Below are positions 47,236 through 58,500 of a stretch of DNA of 64,000 bases, piece by piece. Location of the stretch: the NCBI RefSeq assembly GCF_027460065.1, contig NZ_JAPYZZ010000001.1, positions 942,973 to 1,006,972 of the forward strand, read 5' to 3'. The position numbers were made by a program, and so were the translations under genes. Source of the stretch: Martinezella rhizogenes. Lineage in GTDB: Bacteria; Pseudomonadota; Alphaproteobacteria; Rhizobiales; Rhizobiaceae. Below the pieces are notes generated by a model that did no database searches, was not told the origin of the DNA, and saw nothing but the letters and a program-made list of their open reading frames with translations. The stretch's first letter is position 1, and each line of letters starts with the position of its first letter.

Positions 47236-48764
47236 TGGATATCCGCGCCGCGGAAATTTCCGCAATTCTGAAAGATCAAATCAAAAATTTCGGCAACGAG
47301 GCGGAAGTCTCGGAAGTCGGTCAGGTGCTTTCCGTCGGTGACGGTATCGCCCGCGTTTACGGCCTCGACAATGTTCAGGCTGGCGAAATGGTCGAGTTCC
47401 CCGGCGGCATCCGCGGCATGGCGCTCAACCTTGAAGCCGACAACGTCGGTGTGGTTATCTTCGGTTCGGACCGTGACATCAAGGAAGGCGACACCGTAAA
47501 GCGGACTGGCGCTATCGTTGACGTTCCCGTCGGTCCGGAACTGCTCGGCCGCGTCGTTGACGCGCTTGGCAACCCGATCGACGGCAAGGGCCCGATCAAT
47601 GCCGCCAAGCGTTCGCGCGTTGACGTCAAGGCTCCCGGCATCATTCCGCGCAAGTCGGTTCATGAGCCGATGTCGACCGGCCTCAAGGCTATCGACGCTC
47701 TCATCCCGGTTGGCCGTGGCCAGCGCGAGCTCGTCATCGGCGACCGCCAGACCGGCAAGACCGCGATCATTCTCGACACGATCCTGAACCAGAAGGCCAT
47801 TCACGACAATGGCCCTGACGGCGACAAGCTTTATTGCGTCTACGTCGCTATCGGTCAGAAGCGTTCGACCGTTGCCCAGTTCGTCAAGGTTCTGGAAGAG
47901 CGCGGCGCGCTGCAGTACTCGATCATCGTTGCCGCAACGGCTTCCGATCCGGCTCCGATGCAGTACCTCGCTCCGTTCGCCGGCTGCGCCATGGGCGAAT
48001 ATTTCCGTGACAACGGCAAGCACGCTCTCATCGGTTACGACGACCTTTCCAAGCAGGCCGTTGCCTATCGTCAGATGTCGCTTCTGCTGCGTCGTCCTCC
48101 GGGCCGCGAAGCTTATCCGGGCGACGTTTTCTACCTTCACTCCCGTCTTCTCGAGCGCGCTGCAAAGCTCTCCGACGAAATGGGCGCAGGTTCGCTGACG
48201 GCTCTGCCTGTTATCGAAACCCAGGGTAACGACGTTTCGGCCTTCATTCCAACCAACGTGATCTCGATCACCGACGGCCAGATCTTCCTTGAAACCGACC
48301 TGTTCTACCAGGGCATCCGTCCGGCTGTTAACGTCGGTCTGTCGGTTTCGCGCGTTGGCTCTGCCGCTCAGATCAAGGCGATGAAGCAGGTTGCCGGTTC
48401 GATCAAGGGTGAACTGGCCCAGTATCGCGAAATGGCCGCTTTTGCCCAGTTCGGTTCGGACCTTGACGCTTCCACGCAGCGCCTGCTTAACCGCGGCGCT
48501 CGTCTGACCGAGCTTCTGAAGCAGCCGCAGTTCTCTCCGCTCAAGACGGAAGAGCAGGTTGCGGTGATCTTCGCTGGTGTCAACGGCTATCTCGACAAGA
48601 TCCCGGTCGCACAGGTCGGCAAGTTCGAGCAGGGTTTCCTTTCCTACCTCCGCTCGGAAGGCAAGGCGATCCTCGACACCATCCGCACGGAAAAGGCTAT
48701 CAGCGACGATACCAAGGGCAAGCTCAAGGGCGCTCTTGATAACTTCGCCAAGTCTTTCTCGTAA
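47235..48764 (+). CDS. atpA: F1 ATP synthase alpha subunit
   Basis: The 509-residue non-catalytic nucleotide-binding subunit of the F1 hexamer has P-loop GDRQTGKT (169-176), [13 protein letters not shown] and the arginine-finger region with [14 protein letters not shown]. Length and sequence are fully typical. It is coupled to atpH and followed by atpG after 30 bases. Confidence 0.98.
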   Translation: MDIRAAEISAILKDQIKNFGNEAEVSEVGQVLSVGDGIARVYGLDNVQAGEMVEFPGGIRGMALNLEADNVGVVIFGSDRDIKEGDTVKRTGAIVDVPVGPELLGRVVDALGNPIDGKGPINAAKRSRVDVKAPGIIPRKSVHEPMSTGLKAIDALIPVGRGQRELVIGDRQTGKTAIILDTILNQKAIHDNGPDGDKLYCVYVAIGQKRSTVAQFVKVLEERGALQYSIIVAATASDPAPMQYLAPFAGCAMGEYFRDNGKHALIGYDDLSKQAVAYRQMSLLLRRPPGREAYPGDVFYLHSRLLERAAKLSDEMGAGSLTALPVIETQGNDVSAFIPTNVISITDGQIFLETDLFYQGIRPAVNVGLSVSRVGSAAQIKAMKQVAGSIKGELAQYREMAAFAQFGSDLDASTQRLLNRGARLTELLKQPQFSPLKTEEQVAVIFAGVNGYLDKIPVAQVGKFEQGFLSYLRSEGKAILDTIRTEKAISDDTKGKLKGALDNFAKSFS

Positions 48765-48794
48765 TCAGGGCTCTTTTACTCGGACGGATAACGG

Positions 48795-49673
48795 ATGCCT
48801 TCACTAAAGGATCTGAAAAACCGCATTGCCTCCGTGAAGGCGACGCAGAAGATTACCAAGGCGATGAAAATGGTCGCCGCGGCGAAGCTTCGGCGCGCCC
48901 AGGAAGCTGCGGAGGCCGCCCGGCCTTATTCTCAGCGCATGAGCGCCGTTCTTGCCAACATCGCCACGGCGGTTGAGGCGGACGTTGCTCCGGCGCTGAT
49001 GACCGGCACCGGCAAGGACGACGTGCACCTGCTCGTCGTCTGCACGGCTGAACGTGGTCTTTGCGGTGGTTTCAACTCGCAAATCGCCCGTTTTGCCCGC
49101 GATCACGCCCGCAAGCTGATTTCTGAAGGCAAGACGGTCAAGATCATCACGGTTGGCAAGAAGGGTTACGACAGCCTTCGCCGCGAATTTGCAGCCAACA
49201 TCATCGAGCGCGTCGAACTGCGCGACGTGAAGAAGGTCGGCTTTGAAAACGCCGACCAGATCGCCAAGAAGGTGATCTCGCTCTTCAATGCGGGTGAATT
49301 CGACGTCTGCACGCTGATCTATTCGGAATTCAAGTCCGTCATCAGCCAGATCCCGACCGGCCTGCAGCTCATTCCGGCCGCTACGCCTGTTGTGGAAGCG
49401 GATGAGACGACGCAGAACGCCGTCTACGAATATGAGCCGGATGCGGCTTCTATTCTGGAAGACCTTATTCCGCGCAACATTTCGGTTCAGGTTTTCCGGG
49501 CTCTGCTCGAAAACGTTGCCGGTGAAATGGGCGCCAAGATGAGCGCGATGGACAATGCAACGCGCAATGCCGGTGAGATGATCAACAAGCTGACGCTTTC
49601 TTACAACCGTCAGCGTCAGGCTCAGATCACCAAGGAACTCATTGAAATCATTTCGGGCGCGGAAGCGCTCTGA
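48795..49673 (+). CDS. atpG: F1 ATP synthase gamma subunit
   Basis: The 292-residue rotor shaft has the conserved N-terminal helix ([27 protein letters not shown] region) and C-terminal helix ([23 protein letters not shown]), which form the coiled coil inside F1, plus ERGLCGGFN. It lies between atpA and atpD in standard order. Confidence 0.97.
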   Translation: MPSLKDLKNRIASVKATQKITKAMKMVAAAKLRRAQEAAEAARPYSQRMSAVLANIATAVEADVAPALMTGTGKDDVHLLVVCTAERGLCGGFNSQIARFARDHARKLISEGKTVKIITVGKKGYDSLRREFAANIIERVELRDVKKVGFENADQIAKKVISLFNAGEFDVCTLIYSEFKSVISQIPTGLQLIPAATPVVEADETTQNAVYEYEPDAASILEDLIPRNISVQVFRALLENVAGEMGAKMSAMDNATRNAGEMINKLTLSYNRQRQAQITKELIEIISGAEAL

Positions 49674-49678
49674 GGTAA

Positions 49679-51151
<1,473 letters not shown>

Positions 51152-51164
51152 TAATGAATTGGCG

Positions 51165-51187
51165 GGCGCGTGGTTCAACTGCGCGCC
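51165..51187 (+). repeat. GC-rich hairpin between atpD and atpC
   Basis: ggcgcg (51165-51170) pairs with cgcgcc (51182-51187), loop 11 bases, 13 bases after the atpD stop, no U-tract. It could protect or process the mRNA and help lower atpC expression relative to atpD. Nothing else is seen in 51188-51280 besides the atpC leader. Confidence 0.4.
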
Positions 51188-51280
51188 TTGCCGGCAACGG
51201 TGGCAAAACCGGAATGGTGATGCCGGCGTTGTAGCAATGAAGTCCGTGACGCCCGCGTAATTGAAAAGAAGTGAATAGCC

Positions 51281-51691
51281 ATGGCTGACAGTTTCAAATT
51301 CGATCTCGTTTCCCCGGAACGTCTGCTCGTTTCCGAAACGGTTACGGAAGTCGTCATCCCGGCAACGCTGGGTGAAATGACCGTTCTGGCCAATCACGCT
51401 CCGACGATGACGACGATCAAGCCGGGTCTGGTGACGGTGAAGTTCGCCTCCGGTGAGACGCATAAATACGTCGTTTTCGGCGGTTTTGCCGATATTCTCC
51501 CGACGGGTTGCACGCTTCTCGCCGAATCCGCCGTTTCGGCTGACGATATGTCTCCTGATACGCTGCAGAAGCGCATCGATGCGGCCAAGGCCGAAATCCA
51601 GGAAGGCAATCATCACCACGAGCATCTGACCAAGCTTGAAAAGCACCTCTATGAGCTGACGAACCTGCATGAGGTTCTCGTCGCTGCTTGA
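51281..51691 (+). CDS. atpC: F1 ATP synthase epsilon subunit
   Basis: The 136-residue subunit has the N-terminal beta-sandwich (FDLVSPERLLVSETV, GEMTVLANHAPTMT) and a C-terminal helical hairpin. It couples rotation and can inhibit ATP hydrolysis. ATG 51281 is preceded by AAGAAGTG. It ends the operon with an intrinsic terminator. Confidence 0.96.
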   Translation: MADSFKFDLVSPERLLVSETVTEVVIPATLGEMTVLANHAPTMTTIKPGLVTVKFASGETHKYVVFGGFADILPTGCTLLAESAVSADDMSPDTLQKRIDAAKAEIQEGNHHHEHLTKLEKHLYELTNLHEVLVAA

Positions 51692-51742
51692 AAGCACCGG
51701 GCGGGTTCGAAAGAATGACTGCCCACAAAATATTTAAAACAG

Positions 51743-51768
51743 AAAGCGGCCGTTTCGGTCGCTTTTTT
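51743..51768 (+). terminator. Intrinsic terminator of the atp operon
   Basis: aaagcggcc (51743-51751) pairs with ggtcgcttt (51757-51765, one G-T) around gtttc, with a T-run to 51768. It lies 51 bases after the atpC stop. Confidence 0.92.
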
Positions 51769-51970
51769 GTTTTCAGCTGTCTCCTGTTTCCTCCGCTTGG
51801 GATATGTCGGGTTGTCGCCCAAGGCACGTAATGCGGCCTTGGCTCGCGTTTACCGAAATCGATTCCGATTTTTTGAGCGATGGGATAGATGTGAAGATGA
51901 AGAGGAATACCGCTTTACCGGTCACAGATCGATGTGGTGGTGTGTTTTCCGTCATGGAGGAATGATCGTC

Positions 51971-52777
51971 GTGTCGGTAGAAGCAAGTTATCGAAGGGTT
52001 GCCAGAACCGCTTTGCGGGAGGGTGCGCTTGCCACAGGTGAGCGTGCCGTGCCGGAAGAGGTCCCGGTTGCCTTTTCCTATGGCGGCAGCACCCATGCCG
52101 TGATGATGGCCAGCCCTGCCGATCTCATCGATTTTGCGGTTGGCTTCAGCCTCACCGAGGGCATCATATCGGCGCGCTCCGAAATCCATGCCATTGAAGT
52201 GGTCGAGGCGGGGCAGGGTTACGATGTCCAGGTGGATTTGATGGATGCCGAGGCCGATGCCCTGCGGGCGAGACGACGGCATATGGCAGGCCCGGTGGGC
52301 TGCGGTCTCTGCGGCATTGAATCGATAGAACAGGCGGTTCGTATCGTGCCGGATCTCAACGGCGTAAAATCGTCGGTCCACGGCGATGATGTCGTTGCGG
52401 CTGTGAAAGCGCTGAACGATGCACAAACCCTCAATCGCGAAACAAGGGCCGTACACGGTGCCGGGTTTTATAGTCCGCGTGAGGGGCTTTTGGCGGCACG
52501 CGAAGATGTCGGCCGCCACAATGCGCTCGATAAATTGGCGGGTGCGGTGGTGAATGCGGGTATCTCCGCGGAGAAGGGTATTGTGGCCGTTACCAGCCGC
52601 CTGTCGGTGGAGATGGTGCAGAAGACAGCGATCCTCGGTTGTCCAGTTCTGGCGGCGATCTCTGCCCCTACGGCGCTCGCCATCGAAACTGCTGATAAAG
52701 CGGGTATCACGCTTGTTGCGTTGGTCCGGGGTGAAGACTTCGAAATCTTCACCCGTGCGGAGCGTATTATTCTGTAG
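51971..52777 (+). CDS. fdhD: Formate dehydrogenase accessory sulfurtransferase FdhD
   Basis: FdhD passes sulfur from IscS to the molybdenum cofactor to activate formate dehydrogenases. The protein of 268 residues has the cysteine loop GPVGCGLCGIES (Cys111, Cys114), GxxxEDVGRHNA-type REDVGRHNALDK and VTSRLSVEMVQK. I choose GTG 51971 because GGAGGA (51956-51961) is 9 bases upstream; an in-frame ATG at 51962 would leave almost no spacing. No formate dehydrogenase gene is in the window. Confidence 0.9.
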   Translation: MSVEASYRRVARTALREGALATGERAVPEEVPVAFSYGGSTHAVMMASPADLIDFAVGFSLTEGIISARSEIHAIEVVEAGQGYDVQVDLMDAEADALRARRRHMAGPVGCGLCGIESIEQAVRIVPDLNGVKSSVHGDDVVAAVKALNDAQTLNRETRAVHGAGFYSPREGLLAAREDVGRHNALDKLAGAVVNAGISAEKGIVAVTSRLSVEMVQKTAILGCPVLAAISAPTALAIETADKAGITLVALVRGEDFEIFTRAERIIL

Positions 52778-52807
52778 CCTCGGCGGTTGGCTGCGGCATA
52801 GGCTGGT

Positions 52808-54580
52808 TTAGAATTCCGCCCATTCGGCCGCCGCATTGCCATGCGCTCTTGCTGGAGCATATCGCGGCTGTGGTGTCGGCAGCCGGGTTATGCTGATGGG
52901 TTTTTTATCGATGGGCTGGGCAGATGATGCCTGTCCGTCGCCGGATATTCTGAACTGTCGCAACAATTCGTAGAGGTTGTCGGCCTCACTGGCGAGACCG
53001 TGGCTGGCGGCAGTGGTTTCTTCCACCATGGCGGCATTTTTCTGGGTCGCCTGATCCATGACGTTGACGGCCTGATTAATCTCCCTCAACCCATTCGCCT
53101 GTTCGCGCGATGCCTCGACGATCGCCGAGACATTGACGTCGATTTCGCCCATCTGCGACTGAATATCGCGCAAGGCCTCACCGGTTCTACCGACGAGATC
53201 GACACCATTGGCGACCTGTTCACGGGAGGTGTTGATGAGTGATTTGATCTCCTTGGCCGCCACGGCGGAGCGTTGCGCCAGCTCGCGCACTTCCTGCGCC
53301 ACGACGGCGAAGCCCTTGCCGGCCTCCCCGGCGCGGGCGGCTTCGACGCCTGCATTCAACGCCAGAAGATTGGTCTGGAAGGCGATGTCGTCGATCACGC
53401 CGATGATGTTGGTGATTTCGCCGGAGGAACGCGAAATCGCATCCATAGCGGAAATCGCCTGCTGAACGACGGCGCCGGAATGTTCGGCATGTTCCCTCGT
53501 CCGAAGCACCAGTTTGCCTGCTTCGCCGGCGCGCTGGCTGGCATCGGTCACGGTGGTGGTGATCTCCTCCAGCGCGGCGGCAGTTTCCTCAAGGGAGGCT
53601 GCCTGCTGTTCGGTGCGTTGTGAAAGTTGATCGGCTGCGATGCGGATTTCGCCCGAGCCGGAGGCGATTGTCGAGGCATTGTGGGAGATCGTCTGCATGG
53701 TTGCCTGCAGCTTGCCGACGACCTCATTAAAGTCCGCACGCAGCTTCTCCATGCTGGGCACGAAGCTGGTGTCAAGGCGTTGCACGAGGTCGCCCGCGGC
53801 CAGCGCCTGGAGGGCATCGGCAAGCACGGTGATGGCGCTCATGCGCGGTGTCACGTCGGTGGCGAATTTCACCACCTTCACCACTTTTCCCGCGTCATTG
53901 AGGACAGGGTTATAGGCGGCCTGAATCCATATTTCCTTGCCGTTCTTGCCATAGCGGACAAATTCGTCCGAGATGAACTCTCCCGATGCCAGCCGCTGCC
54001 AGAAATTGGAATAGGCGGGAGAGGCAGCATAAGCGGAGTCGCAGAACATGCGGTGATGCTTGCCCTCGATTTCCTTGAGGTCGTAATTCACCGTGGCACA
54101 AAAATTCGGGTTGGCGGTGATTATGGTTCCATCGGGGAAAAATTCGATCGTTGCCTGGGAGCGCGATAGCGCTTCAAGCTTGCCGGCATCCTCGACCGCC
54201 TTGATCTTCTTGGCAGTGATATCGGTAGCGATCTTGACAACCTTATAGGGTTTGCCGGAGCGGAAAACAGGGTTGTAGGAGGCTTCGATCCAGATAACCG
54301 ATCCGTCCTTGCGGATGCGGCGATAGTCTTTTGCCTGAAATTCTCCACGAGCAAGAGAGTCCCAGAACTCCTGATAGGCCCGCGAGCCGGTGAGTTCTGT
54401 GTCACAGAAGATGCGATGATGTTTGCCGACGATCTCACTGAGATCATAACCCAGCGCCGTGCAGAAATTCTTATTTGCGGTGAGAATATTACCCTTGAGA
54501 TCGAATTCTATGACCGCCTGCGATCTGGATATCGCATCGAGCATATTTCGGTTATCTGCGCTTTTCCCTAACCCCAGCAT
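52808..54580 (-). CDS. Soluble chemoreceptor with two PAS domains
   Basis: The protein of about 590 residues has two tandem PAS domains (about 15-125 and 137-247), which are near copies with SRSQA-IEF, GKHHR-FCD and W-I-A-YNPV in each. Then follow a HAMP-like linker with coiled coil, and a methyl-accepting signalling domain whose hairpin tip is [31 protein letters not shown]. There is no membrane helix, so it should be cytoplasmic. It ends in EWAEF, fitting the xWxxF tail that binds CheR/CheB. ATG 54580 follows GGGGAC. Confidence 0.92.
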   Translation of the reverse strand: MLGLGKSADNRNMLDAISRSQAVIEFDLKGNILTANKNFCTALGYDLSEIVGKHHRIFCDTELTGSRAYQEFWDSLARGEFQAKDYRRIRKDGSVIWIEASYNPVFRSGKPYKVVKIATDITAKKIKAVEDAGKLEALSRSQATIEFFPDGTIITANPNFCATVNYDLKEIEGKHHRMFCDSAYAASPAYSNFWQRLASGEFISDEFVRYGKNGKEIWIQAAYNPVLNDAGKVVKVVKFATDVTPRMSAITVLADALQALAAGDLVQRLDTSFVPSMEKLRADFNEVVGKLQATMQTISHNASTIASGSGEIRIAADQLSQRTEQQAASLEETAAALEEITTTVTDASQRAGEAGKLVLRTREHAEHSGAVVQQAISAMDAISRSSGEITNIIGVIDDIAFQTNLLALNAGVEAARAGEAGKGFAVVAQEVRELAQRSAVAAKEIKSLINTSREQVANGVDLVGRTGEALRDIQSQMGEIDVNVSAIVEASREQANGLREINQAVNVMDQATQKNAAMVEETTAASHGLASEADNLYELLRQFRISGDGQASSAQPIDKKPISITRLPTPQPRYAPARAHGNAAAEWAEF

Positions 54581-54916
54581 TAACGTCCCCCAAATATCGG
54601 TCCACGGAGCGGCTCGACGCACCCAAGGTGTGGTCCACGCCGTATCATGTTGAACAACGAACAGGTTTTGCCACCACAGGCAGCAATGCAGGCACTTGCG
54701 ACTTTTGCGGCCTTCGTCAGCTATCGGACCCTCGTGATATGATGCGGGTGAGGCACTGTTCGTCGGCTTTTAATATTAGATATCCATAATATTAAAATGT
54801 TCTTATTTAAGTTGTGGAGCGAGCGGGAAAACAAAAACCGCCGGGGGTGCTCCGGCGGTCTGTTTTTGTTGTCGATGATTGCAGTGAAACGCCTGCGTCA
54901 GACTGTAGTCGCCTGA
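54581..54916. other. Spacer between the chemoreceptor and cheW genes
   Basis: No gene is seen in this stretch. It holds the cheW terminator (54833-54859), an AT-rich zone at 54765-54815 that may contain the chemoreceptor promoter, and a long untranslated leader. Confidence 0.6.
54833..54859 (-). terminator. Intrinsic terminator of cheW
   Basis: accgccgg (54837-54844) and ccggcggt (54852-54859) form an 8-bp stem with a 7-base loop. On the minus strand it is followed by TTTTT (54833-54837). It lies 58 bases after the cheW stop, so cheW and the chemoreceptor gene are probably separate transcripts. Confidence 0.85.
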
Positions 54917-55393
54917 TCAGGCGGCAAGATCTTCGGCTTCGGTTCCCTTGAACATCTTTGCGAGGTTCAGGAAGCAGATCATCCCGTGTTCGTTGGCAAT
55001 GATGCCTTCGGAATATGACTTGTCGAAAGACGCCGAGATTTCCGGAACCGGCTGCACCTGGTTTGCCGGAATCGTGAGTATGTCCGAAACGCGGTCGACC
55101 AGCATGCCGATGACCATGTTGTGCACTTCGGCAACCACGATGGCGCTTCGTTCATTGGCGACGGTGCTCTTCATGCCGAGCTTGTGGGCCAGATCGATGA
55201 TCGGAATGACCGAGCCGCGCAGGTTCATGACGCCGATGACGTCTTTCGGCGCGTGGGGAATGGGCGTGGAAGGCGCCCAGCCGCGGATTTCGCGGATGGT
55301 CGTCGTCTTCACGCAGAACTCCTGATCATGCAGGCGGAATGCGATGATTTCGAGCGTCTCACCGCCAAAATTGGTAGAGTTAATCATTGCCAT
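54917..55393 (-). CDS. cheW: Chemotaxis adaptor protein CheW
   Basis: The 158-residue protein is a single CheW domain coupling chemoreceptors to CheA. The opening LEIIAFRLHDQEFCVKTT, the GVMNLRGSVIPIIDL core and the GMLVDRVSDIL strand are typical. ATG 55393 follows GGGAAGAA; a frame extending to 55510 adds 39 unrelated residues. It lies upstream of the soluble chemoreceptor, suggesting the two work in one signalling array. Confidence 0.93.
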   Translation of the reverse strand: MAMINSTNFGGETLEIIAFRLHDQEFCVKTTTIREIRGWAPSTPIPHAPKDVIGVMNLRGSVIPIIDLAHKLGMKSTVANERSAIVVAEVHNMVIGMLVDRVSDILTIPANQVQPVPEISASFDKSYSEGIIANEHGMICFLNLAKMFKGTEAEDLAA

Positions 55394-55428
55394 CAGAATT
55401 CTTCCCAATGCTCGCTGTGGAGGCCGGC

Positions 55429-55448
55429 GCAAGTGCACCGACACTTGC
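55429..55448. promoter_or_regulatory. Dyad GCAAGTG-N6-CACTTGC upstream of cheW
   Basis: Perfect 7-bp arms lie 36 bases upstream of the cheW start. It could be an operator or a leader hairpin. No other feature is seen in 55449-55561. Confidence 0.4.
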
Positions 55449-55561
55449 ATGTGCGAATTTGGCGTTCTGCCTGGTGCCTGAACAGCCGGAAATATTATTT
55501 CCGTCTTCAATGGAAGATTCGTAGCATGAGATGGTTTCGCAAACCTAAATGCGGAGCCCCC

Positions 55562-58500
55562 TCAATATTCCTTCTCGTAAAATATTCCGGCCGCGCCTTC
55601 GCCGTTGCCGCCTGCTTCGCCGCGCAGCTTCACGCCGCGCCCAACATCGAGGTTGATGATCGCCTTTGCACCGGAATCGCCGCTCTGCTGCAATTCGAGA
55701 TAGGTTCTTTCATTGAGATACTTGCCGGCGGAAACGCGGGCCTGCCCTTCGCTATCCGTGGAAATATCGAGATCGTCGACACCGAGATTGCTTCGGAGCT
55801 TGTCGAACAGCGAGGTTGAGCGTCCACCGGCCAGCTGGGCGGCGGCATCGGCCAGCCGTGCGATCTGCAGGGCGGAGAGTTTCGACATGGACTGGCCGAA
55901 GATCAGCTGCGCCATTACCTCATCCTGCGGCAGGGCCGGGGCGGAGGAGAAGGCAAAGGTCGGGTCGTTGGCGTTGCCGGAAACGGATACGGTGACTGTG
56001 GTCGAACCGACCGTCGAGTCCGCCTTCATATCGAGAACCGGGACGAGGCCGCCGCCGAAGGTGATATTGCCTGTCGTGAAATCGAGACGGCGGGTAAGGA
56101 TTTCCAGCCGGCCGCGGCGCATTTCAAAGCCACCCGAGATGACGGGAACGGCTGCCGTGCCGCGGATAGTCAGGTTGCCGGTCAGTTCCGCATCGATGCC
56201 GCGGCCGCGCACGAAGATGCCGCTCGGGGCATTCACCTGCAGATCGAGATTGATGGTGGAGGAGCTGCCGCTGCCGCCCTGGTCTGCTCCGAGCGCCTTG
56301 GCCTGAGCGCGCACCTTTGGCGGTGCGTTCTTGTGCTTGACGTCGATTTCCGTCAGCGAGGCCGGCAGTTTCTCCGGAATGGTAATAGCACTTCTGTCGA
56401 GCGTCAGGTTGCCACCGAGTACTGGCGAATTCAGCAGTGGTCCTTTCAGCGTCAGCGTGCCGCTCACCACCGTCGTCACCAGTGTGCCGTCATTATAACC
56501 GGCGCGATCGAGCGTGATCGAAATATCGGCGGGGAAACCCGAACCGCCGGCAATGCCGATGTTACCGGTGCCCGAGATCGTCCCACCACCGGCGAGCTTG
56601 CCCGTCAATCTGGAAATGACGGCACGGTCGCGGTCAAACGTGATCGTTGCGCCGAGGCCATTGATCGTCAGGTTCCGGCGCACATCCGTCAGGCGCGTGC
56701 CATCGGTGGTGATGCTGCCTGTCACCACAGGTGCGGAAGCGGTGCCGGAGATTCTGACGTCGATGGCGGCAGTGCCGTCCACGTCGAGGCCCTGTGCGGA
56801 GGTTTGCGCCGCAACTGCGCTGAAAGGCAGCCGACCGGAAAAAGCCATGGAAAGCGGACGACTACCGGCAATACCGAGCGAGCCGCCGCCGGAAAGCGAC
56901 ATGCCACCCTGACCGGTCACATTGGTGTCGATCTGCAAGTTGCCGCCGGCAAACCGGCCATTGGCCTTTATACCGAGGGCGGCAAGCCCCGCAGCGCGGG
57001 TCTGGGCAACTTCGGCATTGGCCCAGTTCAGATTATAATCAACCGAGGGGTCGGATGCTGCACCCTTGGCACTGACCGTGCCGGATATGCTGCCCGCCGC
57101 ATCCAGCCCGGCGGCAAAGGCGTTGGCGAGGCTCGCGGGAAGCGAGCGGATATCGGCCTTGACGTCGAGGGTCGAACCGGCGGTGCCGTTGACCTCTACG
57201 CGACCATCGCCCGTGATGATGGTCAGATCGGTGATGCGGGCCGTACCATTCTGGATGGCGATGGTGCTTGGTTTTTCAAGCCGCACCGGAATTCCCTTGG
57301 GGGCGGCCGAAAAGGCGTCGACCCGCACGGTCATGGGTGAGCCGCCGGTATCGGCGCTGCCTTTCACTACCAGCGGCGCATTGTCATAGCGGCCGTTGAC
57401 ATCGAACGCGGTCGTTGTGCCGGAATGTCCGATGGTGGCATTCAGGCCTGAAATCGCGGCCGTGCCGGCATTGACGCTGTCGGCGCTGATCTTGCCGTTG
57501 ATTGCAAGGGCTTGAAGGTCATCGATAGAGATATCGGCGGCCAGTTTTGAAATCGTTGTCGTGCCCTGGCGGATGCTGCTGCCATTTGCCTTTATCGTCG
57601 CGGCGATCTTGCCATTGGCGTTGCTCAGCGCGATATCGCCGGCAATATCGCCATCCGCCTGCTGGGCGGCCAGTGCGGCCAGCAGGGCGAGATCGGGGAA
57701 ATTGAAGGAGAGATTGCCCGTCGGCAGGAATTGCTGCGAAAATTGCAGCTTCCCGTCCAGAATGTTGCGGCCCACTGCGACATGAAGTTCGGGTATTGCC
57801 GTGCCATTTTCGGTCTGCACCACATTGGCGTTGGCATCGATCTTCTGCCGGTCGAGGCTGCCGCTGGCCGTCAGCTTTGCCTGCGGTGCGGTCGGGTCGG
57901 CCTTGCCGGAAGCATTGACCTTCAATGCTTCGAGTTTTCGTCCGGCAAGGACGGCACTTTCGGAACTCAGGGTCACGTTGAAATCGGGGGCGGCAAGCGC
58001 GCCGCTGGCTTCGATTGCAAAATCGGCGATGCCTTTTGCCTGAGGTGTCAGCTTTTCGAGCGCCGGGAATTTACCCTTGAGGTCGGCGCTTAGTGCATCA
58101 TTTTCGAGGCTGACATTGCCCGCCGCCTCGATCGTGCCGGACTTGACAACGAGGTTCTCGACGCTGGTGCGTCCACCGATGGTCATGTCGATATCGCCCT
58201 CCAGGGCGATGGTGGTGTCGAATTTTTCCGCCAGCGCCGGTGGAAGCGTGGCGGGAAGCGCGAAGAGTTGGACGCTTGACGTCAGGCGATTATCGGTGAG
58301 ATCGAAACTGCCGTTCAGGGTTCCGCCGACGCTGGCGCTTTCCAGCGTTGCGCCGTTAAAGCCGATGGTGGAGGAGGTGAGAATGAGCGGTGCCTTGATG
58401 GTGAGAGGCGCACGCACCAGCCGGTCGATATCGGGACTGACGAAGGATGATTGCACCACCGACAGGACGGTTGCGATCGTGCCGCTGCGGTTGGCGATAT

